In this document: piece by piece, positions 1 through 13,545 of the stretch | How positions within the stretch are numbered: the first letter of the stretch is position 1 | Layout of the letters: every line of letters starts with the position of its first letter | Source of the DNA: Piliocolobus tephrosceles | Taxonomy: Eukaryota; Chordata; Mammalia; Primates; Cercopithecidae | DNA: 64,000 bases | NCBI RefSeq assembly: GCF_002776525.5 | Contig: NC_045439.1 | Span: 155,213,407 to 155,277,406 of the forward strand | Direction of reading: 5' to 3' | Notes under the pieces: model-generated | Told to the model about the DNA's origin: nothing | What the model saw: only the letters and a program-made list of their open reading frames with translations | The model's database searches: none | Translations under genes and position numbers: made by a program

Positions 1-225
1 ATCGTGTAGATGACCATAGTACTAAATCCATTATTAGACGTTTAAATTGTTTCCAAGTTGAAACTGATAAGAATACGGTGGTTAAAATCTTCATTTAGAT
101 AGCTTTTGGTTTTCATGGAAATATAAAATGTAAAAAGACACAAATATTTTAACACTCAGTTCTTTCCAAAAAATTACAGTAAAATGTGATACAACCAGTT
201 CATATAAAATGGTAACTTAGAGTCT

Positions 226-965
226 TTTTAAAAACAGCTTTATTAAGATATAATACACATGCCATGTAATTCACCCATTTAAAATGTACAATTCGTGGTT
301 TCTAATATACTCACAGAGTTGTGCAACCATCATCAAAATCAACTGTATAATATTTTCATCACCTCCCCCAAAACGCCATACTCATAAGTAGCCACTCACC
401 ATTTTCCCACAATCCCATGCAGCCCAAGTAACCACTGAGCGTCTTTCTGCCTCCATAGATTTGCCTATTCTGGAAATTTCATATAAATGGTATCATGCAA
501 TATTGTGGTCTTTTTGACTGGCCACATCTACTTGGCATGTTTTCAAGATTTATTTTTTTATAGGCAAAAGATACTCCAGTGTATGGATATAGCACATTTT
601 GTTTATCCATTCATAAGTAGACAAACATTCGAGTTATTTCTACCTTTTGGCTGTTAAGTGTAATGCTACGAACATTTGTGTACAAGTTTTTGTGTGGACA
701 TATGCTTTCATATTTCTTGAATTTATTTCTAGGAGTGAAATTCCTGAGTTGTATTCTAATTCTTGATTTAACCTTTTGAGGAAATACCGGACTGTTTTCT
801 GGAGCTGCTGTACCAATTTAGGCTCCCACCAACAATCTTATGAGAGTCCCAACTTCTTCACAGCCTCCTGAACACTTGTTGTTATCTGCCTTTTTAATTA
901 TAGCCATCCAAGTGAAGTGGTATCCTACTGAGGTTTTGATTTGCATTTCAAAGGATCCTTTAAGT
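226..965 (-). mobile_element. LINE-1 (old L1M) 3' fragment
   Basis: The reverse complement matches the remembered L1 ORF2 end and 3' region: phrases such as GTGCAACCATCATCA, TTGCCTATTCTGGA, TTTTGTTTATCCATTCAT and GTACAAGTTTTTGTGTGGAC occur in order. It is diverged and has no open ORF2. Confidence 0.8.
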
Positions 966-1689
966 TTTTTTATTTTTTAAATTACTTGTGTAGGGTTGAA
1001 AGCATTTTACAATGTACATTTTAAAAATCAATGTGATTTATGGAGGGCATACGCAAAGCCCCATGGAAAATACACAGAAATAAATCATCTCATAGATTGT
1101 GACGGAAATGGAAACATGCCATCAGAAATGAATGTAAGGTCAGGAATAGCATACCATAAAAATATAAAAATAACATTTGAATGGCAGTTTATAATTCCAT
1201 AGCACTTATTCACATGTGTTAACTCATTTACATGGAATAATTATCTTAATTGCTATACAAAGGCATCTTGAAAAATGTAAAGGACTTGTTTTTAGAGCTT
1301 CTTTAAGGTTAATAAAAATAATACTGCATGCCAAGACATTAGAAATTGTTTTAATGTGGGAAAATTTTAATGGACTAAAAATACTGACAAGTTGTTATTT
1401 TTGTTTTAATAACAAAGAGAAAATGGCTAAAGGAATAGCAAAATAATTTTAATTGAGACTTAATATTGCATTTTAAAATAAAAGACTGTTAGTCATCAAA
1501 ATACTTTAATGATTTGTGCTTACGTAAATTTAAACTGAATATAATCAAACATTAAAAAGGAAAAGAGAAGAGAAGCATCAGTGTGAGGGGCAGGTGGACA
1601 TGTTTTACTGATGTTATTTGAGATGCATGACAGAATAGCTCTCCTCAAAAAATGCTCTCCTTAGTTAATACAGAAGTTTACCTTTTTTA

Positions 1690-2170
1690 TTACAAAACTA
1701 TTATATGCCCCTTATAGAAAAATATAGAAAGATTCATAAGGATAGAAAAAAAAACCCTTCCATTATCACCACCCATAGAAAAATTACTGTTAAAATTTAC
1801 ATTTATTTCCTATCTTTTTATCACACTTTAAAAAATTTCCTGAACTTGATACATAACCTTTTGGTTGAACATGTTACAAGCATTTCCTGTGTTTTTTTAA
1901 CTTTTCATAAATATTGTTTTAATTATTGTGAACAATTCTTCAAAGAGAATAGACCATCTATGTATTATTTATCTAATTCTGGACACTTGACTTGGTTATG
2001 ATTTTTTAGTGTTTTGATAATCTGATAGGTATTTTTGGATAGAATGTTTGCATTTTAGAGAATTTGTTTATGGTAGATTCCTAGGAGAAGTGTTACATTG
2101 TCAAAAGTATGACAGTTATCAATTCTTTTAATATTTATTAAATTGTTTCTCCAAATTTTATTCAATATAG
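1690..2170. repeat. ancient LINE-1-like 3' module
   Basis: Text such as TAGAAAAATATAGAAAG followed by CCATTATCACCACCCATAG resembles an old L1 3' module that also appears near 11420-11790 and 26230-27010. Divergence is high and the family assignment is tentative. Confidence 0.35.
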
Positions 2171-2194
2171 TTTTGCCTGAAGAGTATTCGTGCA

Positions 2195-2290
2195 CTTATC
2201 CATTTATTTATTCAATAAATACTTGGTGGGAACTGGCTGTGTCCAGGTGCTGGGTGAAGTGCTGGTGCTAACGTAAACATCATTGGCACT
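2195..2290 (-). repeat. L2 3'-end fragment
   Basis: ATTTATTCAATAAATACTTGG followed by GTCCAGGTGCTGGGTGAAG-like text is the antisense of the L2 3' end. Confidence 0.5.
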
Positions 2291-2361
2291 GCCTTAGTTT
2301 TTTAGATTTTTAAGGTTTTAGACTTTCTGATTTACAGTGAAATGTTCTTTGAGCTTGCATG

Positions 2362-2850
2362 TTTTTTTACCTTTCATTTTAGATTTGGGGATACATGTAA
2401 AGATTTGTTACATAGGTAAACATGTCATGGGGGTTTGTTGTACATATTGTTTCATCACTCAGGTATTAGGCCCTATATCGAATATTGTTTCTGTTTCTCT
2501 TCCTCCTCTCATGCTCCCCCATTAAGTATGCTCCAGTATTTGTTGTTTCCTTCTTTGTGTTCATAAGTTCTTATCGTTTAGCTCTTGCTTATAAGTAAGA
2601 ACATGCAGTATTTGGTTTTCTGTTCCTGCCTTAGTATAGTAGGTATATAGTATCCTAAGTATACTTAGGATAGTAACCTCCAGCTCCATCCATGTTACCA
2701 CAGAGGATATGATTTCATTCTTTTTTATGGCTGCATAGTATTCCATGGTGTTACATAAATCATATTTTCTTTATCCAGTCTGTCATTGATGGACATTAGG
2801 TTGATTCCATGTCTTTGCTATTGTGAACAATGTTTGCATTTCATTAGCTT
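2362..2850 (-). mobile_element. LINE-1 3' fragment (L1P/L1PB-like)
   Basis: The antisense 3' end of L1 begins with a T-rich tail and includes TTACATAGGTAAACATGTC, CTCCAGCTCCATCCATG, GGCTGCATAGTATTCCATGG and TTTATCCAGTCTGTCATTG in order. A 22-bp palindrome at 2651-2672 interrupts the expected L1 text. Confidence 0.85.
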
Positions 2851-5124
2851 GCAATTCTTTTAGCTATTACTAGTGGTATTTAAAATTTCCCCATACTCAT
2901 GGGTTATTTTTATTTTCCCTTTGGCCATTTATCTATTAATGTTTTGACAAAAATAAGGAAACTATAATAGATTTGTATGTTGTTTTTGTATAGGAACCTC
3001 AAAAACCTTACCTGCATTTTAGAACAAAGACATTTGTTAATTTAATAAAATATTTTAGTTTGTTACTAAACCAAGTATCCATCTTTGTCTTGAATAGAGT
3101 CTAGCACGCTCTATACCAAGTATGTTTTATGCCTTCCTTGCTTTTGGGAGAAGAAATAGGTTATAAATGGTAAAGTTATGACAAGTTTGCTAGGTTGTTT
3201 AGTTTATTCTTGGGTTAATTATAGGCATGGGGACATTTTTAGTATTAGACTGGATAACTCTTTCTCTCTCCTGGTAACTGATTGATCGTCTGAAGAATTC
3301 ATATTGGGAGGCAGAGTGGTAATCAATATTGTAGGCTGAGGTCACTGACAGAGGCCAAAGACAATAATGTGTGAAATTTAGGATGAATTGCTTTTTGGGT
3401 TTTGTCTGGATTTACTAAGACAGGGGAGTTGTTTGGGCAAATGTCGCCTCTTGAAGGTCTCTTTGAAGTGACCATCTAATGAATCAAGGAAAAGGCAGTT
3501 AAATCCCTCTTGGTGAGAACATCAAAAGAGGAATAGGATATAGTTACACATCAGGAGCCAAGGGCTATCAGCTGACCTTTCGTAAGAGTGGGGAGAGGAA
3601 TTTGAATGATTGGGTGGTGGCCTTTTGAAAAATCGTGTAATTTTCTTCTTTTTTTCTCCCTAACTTCAATTTCTCCAGGCCTCTGGTTGCTTAATAGCAG
3701 AGTTAGAGCATTACGTTATCTACCTTGCAGTCTCATAATTTAAGCTGTTTTTCCTTGGAGGGCAAGGAGAGTAAAATAATACCATTTTGAATGTATTTCC
3801 TCATCTTGTGTGCCATGATCTCCTTTCCCTACTCATGGGAGTAAGAGACATGTAGACAGAGGATTCACATCCACTGATAGCTGCAGCATGTCCTTAGCTT
3901 TATCTGTTTTCCCCCCTCCATCAAAACTTTTATGAAAGCAGTAACTGTTTAGTTGTCTGATTGAGTTTTATGTCTCTTCTGTTTTCTTGTTAAGCCAATG
4001 AAGATGCCAGTAAGAACTGCCAAAAAATGAGCAGGCAAGAAAACAGAGAGGGCTTAGTCAAAGGATGGCAAAAACATGACAGACACACCCCACCAGCATC
4101 CCTCCTGTGCCAGGGAAGGCATTGCTCTCTCAGAGAAATCACGAGACTCTTTCTTACTGGAGCTGAACCTGGCACAGAATTCTTGCCAGTGTTGCATTTT
4201 ATCCCTTCACTCCCAGTAACATGGTATTCAAACTGAAACCTTTGTTATTTTCGTGATAGAAGATCTGCAGACACACGTCTGGGGCTTCCTGAGTTAACAA
4301 TAATAAATAAGGGGCCTACATGAAAAATAAAACATATACTAGCATTTCCATTTTATTTGTCTTAAAAGAGGGATTATCATAGTACCATCTATATACCGAA
4401 GAAAACCAGATCGATATCTTGCATTGCTAGAGTTGATTTTGAGACTCATTCATTATTTAGTTTCAGGTAATGATAAGTACGATGGGTAAAATACTTGAGA
4501 ACACGTTGGCAAAGTTGGCAAAGAGGCAGTGACGAGAAAGCCTCTCTGCTGGAAGGATTTGAACATGAACTTGAACTTGAGTGATGTGAAGAAATCAGCC
4601 ATTTAACAGTCTGGGGAACATCTTAGCCAAGAAAACACCAGTGTAAATGCCAAAGGCAGGAATGAGGTTGATGTGATTACAGAACAGCAAGAAGGTGAGG
4701 GTGGCTGGAATGAAGTAAGGGAGAGGTTAGGAAATGGGGAGAAAATGATAGGCAGGGATCAAGTCCAGTGATGTTCTTTAAGGCCAGGGGTTTGCATTTC
4801 ATTTTAACTATGACGGGAAGCCACTGGAGGATTTTGATCTGTGGAATGGTGTGACACTTTTAAAAGATCGTTTGCATGCTTTGTGGAGAGTATTGAGTCT
4901 GGGCAGGAGTGGAAGAAGGAAGAAGAGCTAGGACATTTTTTCCAGTTGCCCAGGTGAGAGAGGTGTAGTGGCTTAGACTGAGGTGGTAATGATGTGTGAA
5001 GTGGTCAGATTTGGGATACTGTTTGGTGGTAGAGCATACAGTTCTTGCTTATAAAATTTAGGCAGAATATGAGGGAAAGAGGACTCAAGGATGAAGCAGG
5101 TTTTAATCTTAGAAACTAAGAACT

Positions 5125-5430
5125 GGCCAGGCGCGGTGGCTCACGCCTGTAATCCCAACACTTTGGGAGGCCCAGGCGGGGCGAATCATGAGGTCAGGAG
5201 ATCGAGACCATCCTTGGCTAACACGGTGAAACCCCGTCTCTACTACAAATACAAAAAATTTAGCTGGGCGTGGGGATGGGCACATATAGCCCCAGCTACC
5301 TGGGAGGCTGAGGCAGGAGAATGGTGTAAACCTGGGAGGAGGAGCTTGCAGTGAGCCGAGTTTGCACCACTGCACTCCAGCCTGGGTGACAGAGCGAGAC
5401 TCCCTCTCAGAAAAAAAAAAAAAAAGAAAC
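5125..5430 (+). mobile_element. Alu (AluY/S-like) with target-site duplication
   Basis: Full-length Alu beginning GGCCAGGCGCGGTGGCTCA and ending in an A-tail. A perfect 12-bp target-site duplication AAACTAAGAACT lies at 5113-5124 and 5431-5442. Confidence 0.95.
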
Positions 5431-5694
5431 AAACTAAGAACTATTTACTTAGGTGGGAAATACTGAGGGAAGGACAAAGAAGGAAAATAAAGAGTTTGGA
5501 ATGAATATTAGCCAAGCAATGAGTAATTGGGTGCCTGCATGAGATAAGGGGAGAGCTTATGGCCAGATTCATTAATTTGGAAGTCATTAGAGCTGAGATG
5601 ATATTTAAAACTGAGACTGAAGGAGATGACAGATGGAGTGAATGAAGATGGAGAAGATTCTGCACATGTCTTTGGGGAGATGAAACATCTAGGG

Positions 5695-5890
5695 CAGTGC
5701 TTCTCAACTAGGGGTGATTTCAGAGAGATTTTTAGTTGGCCAAGGGATGAGGGAGGGGATGCTACTATTAACTAGTGAGTAGAGGTCAAGGGATGCTGCT
5801 GAACATCCTGTTACACAATTCATAAGTCATCCTCCCAAGAAAAGGGTTATCTGGCCCAAAATATCAATGGTGCTGAGATTAAGAACACTG
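5695..5890 (+). mobile_element. MER20 (hAT-Charlie non-autonomous)
   Basis: It starts CAGTGCTTCTCAACTAGGGG and ends GAACACTG. The inner phrases GGGATGCTGCTGAACATCCT and GGCCCAAAATATCAATGGTG match the MER20 consensus as I remember it. Confidence 0.8.
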
Positions 5891-6214
5891 ATTGAGAAGG
5901 ATGAGGAGCTAGCAAGGCAACTGAAGGATTAACAGTGAACTCAGGAGAACTTGGAGTGTGTGTTTTCGGAAAAGGACTTTCAAGAAAAAGTATACATTCA
6001 ACCCTGCTGGATGCTACTGAGAAGTTCTATGAGGTGATGAAAATTTTGGGATATATCAGTATGACTCAAAATTCCTCTAAAGGCTACTAGATTTAAATGA
6101 TGAGGTTTATACACTTTTGTAAAATCATGTACACGTTAAAGAAAGTTGACTTTAAAAAAAAGGCCACAGAGACAATGCCAAATGAAATTTTGTTATTCTC
6201 ATTGCTTAGCGTTT

Positions 6215-6222
6215 TGTGTCTG

Positions 6223-6254
<32 letters not shown>
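6215..6254. repeat. (TG)n microsatellite
   Basis: About 40 bp of TG dinucleotides with single C interruptions. Confidence 0.95.
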
Positions 6255-8397
6255 CATGTTGATGCTGGTTAGCTGTAATCAAAATAGGAATTTATTTACA
6301 GGACATTATGTTATGTTATGAAGCAAGGAAAAATTGAATAGCAATATTGGGCCAGGTGGCAACCAGGAACTACTGAGACTCCCATAAGCAAAAGTTTCTG
6401 GATATTTACTGCCATCTATAAGACTCAGATCCAGTGACTCCTGATCAGGTTAAGACATGGCTGCTCAGAGCCTCCCCTTATGTATTGGGAGCAGTTCCCA
6501 GAGAAGACAGAACGATTATGGGACAGCCAGCCATTCTAAGGGGTACTTTCCAGCTTTTACCCCTTCATTCTACACATCCAAAGAGTAGCAGACTCACCTC
6601 TACCAGGCATAACTGCAAACCCTTCCTCCCTAGTAGGAGGCGGTACAAGCTCAGACAGTCATGAGATCTGGAAGTGATGCCATAGGCATGCTGTTCTTTG
6701 AGTCCTTGCTGAGTAGTAGTATTTTTTTTCTTGTCCTATTACAACATTTTGTAACTTATGAATCAATGAATACTTTTATTGTAATTAATATATCCCAGTA
6801 GTGAGAGCATAAAAAAGTGAAGGAAAAGTAGGTATTTATTGAAAGAGAAAACAGGAAGTAATTATTTAATCTTTAGATATCCCAACAGTTTTAAGAAAAT
6901 ACAGTTTTAGTCAATATTCCCTATTTTTCTGCCTGATCTCAAAGCCATTTAGTCTTATTATAAACCTTTCCCCAGTCATTACCCATTTCAAGCCATCCTT
7001 GCCTTTAGGCAGCATTTCAGCTGATCTGGGTTCTTTGGGGAAGACAACCCTTGCTTTCTGAGAGGTCCGAACCATTGACAGTCCGTCTAGATAATGAGAG
7101 TCTTCTGCTAACTTATCCTCTAGATTCCTCTGATACCCCACCAAATCCCCTGCAATCCTATTTCTTTTTAATAGGGTGAATTATACTAGCTATTAATTGC
7201 AACTCCTACCCTTTTATTGTCTGTCCGATTTTTTTGTTGACAGGAGGATCTCAAAGTGGCCCAGGGAAAGTCTTTGTTTCTTCTTCTGAGAGATGACTCC
7301 TGGTTTCCAGTTCTGACCAGTGGGTGCATATAGCTCCATTTAGTCATGAAACATCCAGAGCACAGAGAGCACCTAGCTTAGAATCATTACAGCCAGGAAA
7401 AAAAAAATGTTTCATATTAACCCTTTGGTTGCTCATCCCCTCTTTGCAGACAGTGAGAGAGATTGCATCAGGCCAGAGCATGTGCTATGTAGTGAGACAG
7501 CTCCCCAGCTTGCAAAGTGCCACATCCCAGGGCATCTCCACTGCCTCTCTGAGAGCTCCTGGAGAGGCTCATTCTATCTTTTGCTTATTGCTTATCACAG
7601 AAATCACCACCAATTAGATGCAGCTTTTTGCTTTTTCTTATAATAGTGCAAATATTGACTCAAATTAGCATTGTTTTTAACGTAGAAATGATATATTTTA
7701 ATTTCTGCAAAGAAGAGAGTGTCAAATCCCTTTAGTAAAGTGATACCTTTACAAATTTATATCAAATTATCTCATTTTTTTCCTTTACTCTTTTTTCTTT
7801 TTCAGTTAATTCACACAATCCTTGGCTCCATGGAAAATTACAAAACTATTTTAGAATTACCCTAGGTGGAAGACATTGCTTCAGGCATACATGTGTATTA
7901 CTGGCTTCCCTAGTAATTTTATTTTCATTTCCTTTCGCTGATTCAGTTCTCAGTGGTTGGAGCTATCTTAGGTTCATCTCATGTTTCAGTTGTGCTGAGT
8001 GAGTTCTCTGATGTATCATTTTCCCCAACCGCATACCAGGGTGGTTGTGGCTTTCCCTAGGAATTTCCTACGTCTCTATCATTAATACATATAATTGTCA
8101 TTTCAAATAAAAAAGAAATTAAATTATTTGGTGCTTCTATTCCTTAGCAACAAGTCACTGTTGTGACTCATTTTAAATTATAAATTGTGAAAGTTTGGCA
8201 AGAAAGTCCACTTACGTATTTGTAAGTAAAATGTAAGCCCAAAGTTAAAACACGAATCCTGAAATACTTGTCAGCACCATACAGTTCAGTCTAATGCTCT
8301 TAGTTGTTTTGAAGCCATTATTGACAAATTTGTGCTGCTGCTTATTTCTTACCAATGTGAGTCTCAAAAGTTTCTATTTTATCATTGGGTGAAGTCG

Positions 8398-8471
8398 TTT
8401 TAGGGAATGTTTATCATGCACTTGACTGTATTGATTTTAGGGAATGTTTATCATGCACTTGAGTGTATTGA
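8398..8471. repeat. 37-bp tandem duplication (two copies)
   Basis: The 37-bp unit at 8398-8434 is repeated at 8435-8471 with one mismatch (GACTG versus GAGTG). Confidence 0.95.
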
Positions 8472-9139
8472 TAAGTTTTTTTTCAGTTGACAAATATATG
8501 ACAAACTCAATTTTATTCTTAGTATAGATTTTGTTCACTTTAAGGATCAGTTCCTTCCTGAAAATTTTGCTGATGAAGTTAATTTTCTTTTAGTAAATTG
8601 ATTTTTCTACTGACTTGCATTTTAAATTGGCGCTGTATTTTCTGGTAGAATAATACCCCCAAGGCATGGTAAAATCACATTTGAAATTACAGTAATCACC
8701 TCAGGGGGAAGAAAAGGGCAATTTTCAGATAGCAGTAAGATGCTAAAAACGAGTTCCTAAAAGTAAAGATGATTTGGGTTAATTTTAAGCTTGACTAAAT
8801 AGATTAAAGCTATAATAGAATAGAAACCATGATAACTTTGCTGAACAAAACATTCTGAAAAGACCCTGACTCCTCAAATACTCTTCTGCATGAAAAAAAT
8901 GAAACTCATTTTGGTGGATTAGGGTTTTTGTTTTTCTCCTTTGGTGTATTTTAGTTTGAAATGGAGGATGAGAAACAACATTGAAAATATTGCACAGTGG
9001 ATAAAATTTGAGCATGTATTTGTTGAACCATTCATTGGAACTCAAAAGCAAATCCTTTCGAGAAATGGAGCTCTGTCTCATTCTACCTTTTTGCCTTCTC
9101 CAGTGTCTAATTCAGCACTAAGCAGAGAGTAGTAACTCT

Positions 9140-9368
9140 AACAGCAAGAGTTTGTGTAGTGCTTATAGTTGCCAGGCACTGCTCTGAGTGCATTGTATAT
9201 ATTAACTCTTTAATTTTTACAGTAACTCCAGAAGGTAAGAACCATTATTTTCCCCTTTCACAGAGGCGACTGGTACGTACAGAGGTTAAGTAAATTGCCA
9301 AGGTAACTTGGCTAGTAAGAGGCTGAAGCTGAGATTTAAACCAAAACTGTTCTGCTACAGAGTCCATG
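9140..9368 (-). repeat. MIR
   Basis: Antisense MIR: GCCAGGCACTGCTCTGAGTG, CAGAGGTTAAGTAAATTGCC and CAGAGTCCATGTTAAGC occur in the expected order. Confidence 0.7.
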
Positions 9369-9469
9369 TTAAGCTCAATAGTATATGTTCATTCGGACTG
9401 ACAAAAAAGAGTAGAGCTTATCACCGAAAACCGTGAATGTTCTGAACATAAAACTGTTCATATAATGTA

Positions 9470-9600
9470 TATTCAACAAATATTATTGTATTCAACCAGT
9501 ATTATTATATATCCACTAAACACAGGCACTGTGTCAGATGCTGGAGTGCCTGGTACTGGAGAAGGCAAGTAAGGTTCTGCCCCATTAAGCCTTTTCCTGG
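9470..9600 (-). repeat. L2 3'-end fragment
   Basis: TTCAACAAATATTATTG followed by ACAGGCACTGTGTCAGATGC is antisense L2. Confidence 0.55.
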
Positions 9601-10020
9601 ATCCTAAAGACAAATAAAAAATAAAGACATTCTGTGGAGGAAAAATTAGAGTGCCATGAAAATAACCACTGGAGACATCTATTTTAAACAGAAAGATCAG
9701 AGAAGACCTAATTAGTTCCCTGGTTTAAAAATTTGGTAAAAGTACGCTTCTTTATCCTGAATACCCATATGAGAAAGTTTTATTATAAATTTTCATCTAG
9801 TGGAAATGAAGTAAAACCAATGTCAGTCAATGTTTCCATAATCTGTCTCCAACGTGAGGAGGTTTATGAAAGGATTAAAAAGTGGAAAGGCATCATTTCC
9901 TTTGGGTTTGCTCAGGGGTCATACATACCTCACTAGGCAAACTCCGTGGGCTTTTCTTGTCATTGTGGTCTCCATAGTACCCAGTATCATTTACATTTAT
10001 GGTGGAATCTTTCCTTGTCA

Positions 10021-10079
10021 AGAAGAGAGAGAAGACAGGGAGAAGGAGGGAGAGAGGAAAAGAAGGATGGAGAGAAGAA
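10021..10079. repeat. polypurine (GA-rich) tract
   Basis: A 59-bp stretch on the + strand that is almost entirely A and G. Confidence 0.9.
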
Positions 10080-11015
10080 TTCTGGTCATTTAGGGGCGAC
10101 TTAAGAGTAGATTCACCTTCTACCTGATGGCACTAGCTTCCATTCACTTAAATTTAGTTTATAATCCAGCTTTGGAGTTGGAAAGAAAATTTTTATCTTC
10201 CTGCTCCCCAATGTTCTAATCCTCTGCTTACATCCCTTCCCTCCCTAGCACATCTTCTCATTTCAATGATAGCTCCTTCTTTCATTGAAAATTAAGGGGG
10301 AAATTATGTCTTTGAATTTGAGTATAAATGCTTCTGGAACTTGGTCAGTAATACTTACAAAGACACATGTCCTGTTATAGGGGAAGACCTCTGAAGACTC
10401 AGCTACATGATAAAGCAGATACACATAAAATAAATTAGCACATAACAGAGTGTAACATGCTGGAGTATCATACATGTACAGAGTATCCACGAAAGAACAG
10501 AAAAGGGGAGATCAACTTGGTCTGGAAGACGCAAGTAAACTTGGTAGAGGAATTGAAATTTAAGGAGGGTCCTGAAGGATGGGTAGCACTTGTCTTTCAG
10601 ATACCGATATACAGTTAGTCCAAATACAGTGGATAGACCAGGAAGTGTATTATGAGGAATGGGAAGCAGCCCAGTACGGCTGGAAGCCGGGATACATATG
10701 TGGGGTTATAGATGGGGATTCGGAAGAATATGTGAAAGCCAAGCATAAATGGTCTCCCTATCCAGCCAAGGAATTTGGGTTCTATTCTGTATGCAACAAG
10801 AAGTCGTTGAAGGTGTGTGAGAAGGGAAATGTCATAATCGTAAGACTGATGGGATAGGATTTAAAACAACAACAGCATAACGTCTCTTGTTAGATATCAT
10901 GCTGCCAAAGAATGGCAGGTAAGAATAGCTGTGTTTTTGCTTTAAAATAGAATTGATTTTGTGCTTCAGATTGGGATTTGAGTTAGGGGGCAGGGATTAC
11001 CGTGAAGGGTTACAG

Positions 11016-11205
11016 TAAGCTTGTCCAACTCCTGTCCCAGGGCAGCTTTGAATGTGACCCAATACAAATTCGTAAACTGTGCTTAAAACATTTTTTGCAA
11101 TTTTTTAAAGCTCATCAGCTATTCGTAGTGTTACTGTATCTTATGTGTGGCTAAAGACAATTCTTCAAATGTGGCCCAGGGAAGCCAAAAGATTAGACAC
11201 CCCTG
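11016..11205 (-). mobile_element. MER30-like hAT-Charlie element with 8-bp TSD
   Basis: It begins near TAAGCTTGTCCAACTCC and ends AGACACCCCTG, with GTGGCCCAGGGAAGCCAAAA inside. These match MER30 in reverse. The flanks GGTTACAG (11008-11015) and GATTACAG (11206-11213) are an 8-bp hAT-type duplication with one mismatch. Confidence 0.75.
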
Positions 11206-11419
11206 GATTACAGGATTATGTAGATAAGTATAGTTCTAAATTAGTATACCCTTAGCCGATTTTACCAAATTGGCAACCTTCTCCAGGATACTCAACTTGC
11301 ACATTTCGAAAGAATATATCATCGGCAGATAGTACCAGATTTAGCTCACTATGCAGCTTCAATTTACAGGTGATTTTCAAGGTCTTACCATCCTTTGGTG
11401 GTTAAGACTTGTTCAAATC

Positions 11420-11790
11420 CGTTTTCTACCTTTTTACTTATTTTTATTGTTTTCTGATAATAAAAGTAATACTTGCTTCATTTTCTAAATGAAATTTAGA
11501 AAGTCCATTGAAAAAATGGTAGAAAGTACAGAAAAATATAAAGAAGAAACTTGTTGCTAACATTGATATTTTTTCTTTTACATATTGAAATTGGGTAAAA
11601 ATTGTATCATACTTAATGTCACATTGTGAACATTTTCCTATGTATTACATATTCTTTGGAAACATGATTTTAAATAATTACATAATATTCCTCAGTAATG
11701 ACTGTATCATAATCGATGGTGTTTTGTTTCCCACTTTTTTCTGTCATAGATTATATTTTGGTGGATGCCTTGTATATTTATAATAGATCT
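11420..11790. repeat. ancient LINE-1-like 3' module
   Basis: AGAAAGTACAGAAAAATATA and the downstream ATTGTGAACATTTTCCTATG resemble the module seen at 1690-2170 and 26230-27010. The family is tentative. Confidence 0.35.
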
Positions 11791-11904
11791 CAAATGACAA
11801 AGATTATTATTATTTATGGTTAGCCTCCATTTACTTAAAATCACACAAGGATAGATTCACACAAGTAGATTTTTATTGGTGAAAGGATAAGACTATGTTT
11901 AATA

Positions 11905-12135
11905 TTTTAGAATAGGGATTGGAAAAACTTTTTCTGTAAAACCAAATAGTAAATATTTTTGACTTCGTGGGCCGGAAAATCCCTGTTGCTGCAGCTTCTT
12001 CTCTTCCTCTTTTTCCCTCTCCCCATCTTGACCCCTCCCCTCCTCCTCCCTTTCCTCCTTTAAAAATGTAAAACTGTACAAAACAGGAAGTAGGCTGTAT
12101 TTGGCCTTTGGGCCATAGGTGTCAACCCCGTTTCA
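11905..12135 (-). mobile_element. hAT-Charlie-like non-autonomous element, C/T-rich interior
   Basis: GGAAAAACTTTTTCTGTAAA, TAGTAAATATTTTTGAC and the ending TTTGGCCTTTGGGCCATAGG fit a common mammalian hAT element in reverse. The middle (11994-12061) is a polypyrimidine tract not part of that consensus. I cannot name the family. Confidence 0.5.
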
Positions 12136-13225
12136 GATGCATATTGCCAAATAGCTTTTCAAAGCTGTAGACCAATTTTCTCCTTTACCAGAAACCTTTG
12201 AGTGTGTTTGTTTCACAATAGCTTGCCTGTGTTATCTGAATATTGATATAAGGACATTCATTTATTGAGGCATTCATATACTATATTATTTTTCCAGATG
12301 TGCAGTTTTGTATTTTCTACTTTTTTTTTTTTTTTACAGTGAAAGTTTAAAACTCTAGGCTCAGTTCAAAATATTCTGTTCTACCAAAAACATTCATTTC
12401 CTTAGGCACTAAAACTAAATTAATGTGTCTCTAATGTATAAGAAACTAAAATGGCCAGGAAACACTCTGAGCTTCCTGTTTAGTGGAACCGGGGCTGAGT
12501 TCCCTACTGGAAGCATTCCTCTTTTGGACACGACGACCTCCAAACCCACCAAGCCCAAAGTTGCAATGACAAGAAGCAAAAGTTCTGGAAATGATATATA
12601 AGGTATAATAGTAAAAAGGGCCAGTCTCACCTCTTTTTTGAGTCCCACAACTGTGCATTCTGAGAGAAAAGCATGTGCTAGAGAAATTGCAGAGATTTAT
12701 GCTACCTCAAAGCTTGGGAAAATGCAGAAATGATGACTCATTACCATATTCCTACTTAAATTTCTTTTTGTTTAGTGAGAAAACTAGATGACTTAGAGAA
12801 TGACTGGACTACTGGAAACATAAATGGGGATGCCAGTTGCAGGTGCTGTTTCAGATATGGTATCCCTACCAAATATATCAACACAGCTCCTTAAATCTAA
12901 TGTGCATTTATTGATTTACAAATGCTTTACTTTCATATCAGTTCATCCTGGAAAGAACAGCACTATGCCATCGCTGCCTTCTTTTAGGGTTATGACAATT
13001 TTCCTGTTTTCTCTCATGAAAGGCGTTTGCTCATCTTGATAGCTCACAAAAGATTATACATTGCTGCTATTATTCTAATTGGGTAGGGTGAGCATCAGGT
13101 AGCAGTAACCCTAGATGAGATAAACAGAAGTGCTGGAGGGTAGGAAATAAACATCATTCCTCATGCCAATTACTATATCAGAGTCCTGACCCACAGTACA
13201 TTCAAAATAGTTTATTGATTGATTG

Positions 13226-13545
13226 ATTTACTTACTCGAGACAGGGTCTCACTCTGCCACCCAGGTTGAAGTGCAGTGGTGCGATCCTGCCTCACTGCAG
13301 CCTTGACCTTCCAGGCTCAAGCAATCCTCCCACCTCAGCCTCCAGAGGAGCTGAGACTACAGGTGTGCACCACCCCACCTGGCAAATTTTTGTAGCTTGG
13401 GTTACACTTTTTTGTGGATGGAGTTGTGTAGATTGGGTTTCAGCATGTTGCCCAGGGTGGTCTTGAACTCCTGGGCTCAAGCGATCCATCAGCCTTGGCT
13501 TCCCAAAGTGTTGGGATTACAGGCATGAGCCACCATGCCTGGGCT
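13226..13545 (-). mobile_element. Alu (AluJ-like)
   Basis: Antisense Alu from GAGACAGGGTCTCACTCTG to GAGCCACCATGCCTGGGCT. The linker region is diverged. Confidence 0.9.

Noticed and set aside
10579..10857. A 92-codon frame with a protein-like composition
   Set aside because: No splice context or recognisable family; surrounding text looks like an old interspersed repeat.
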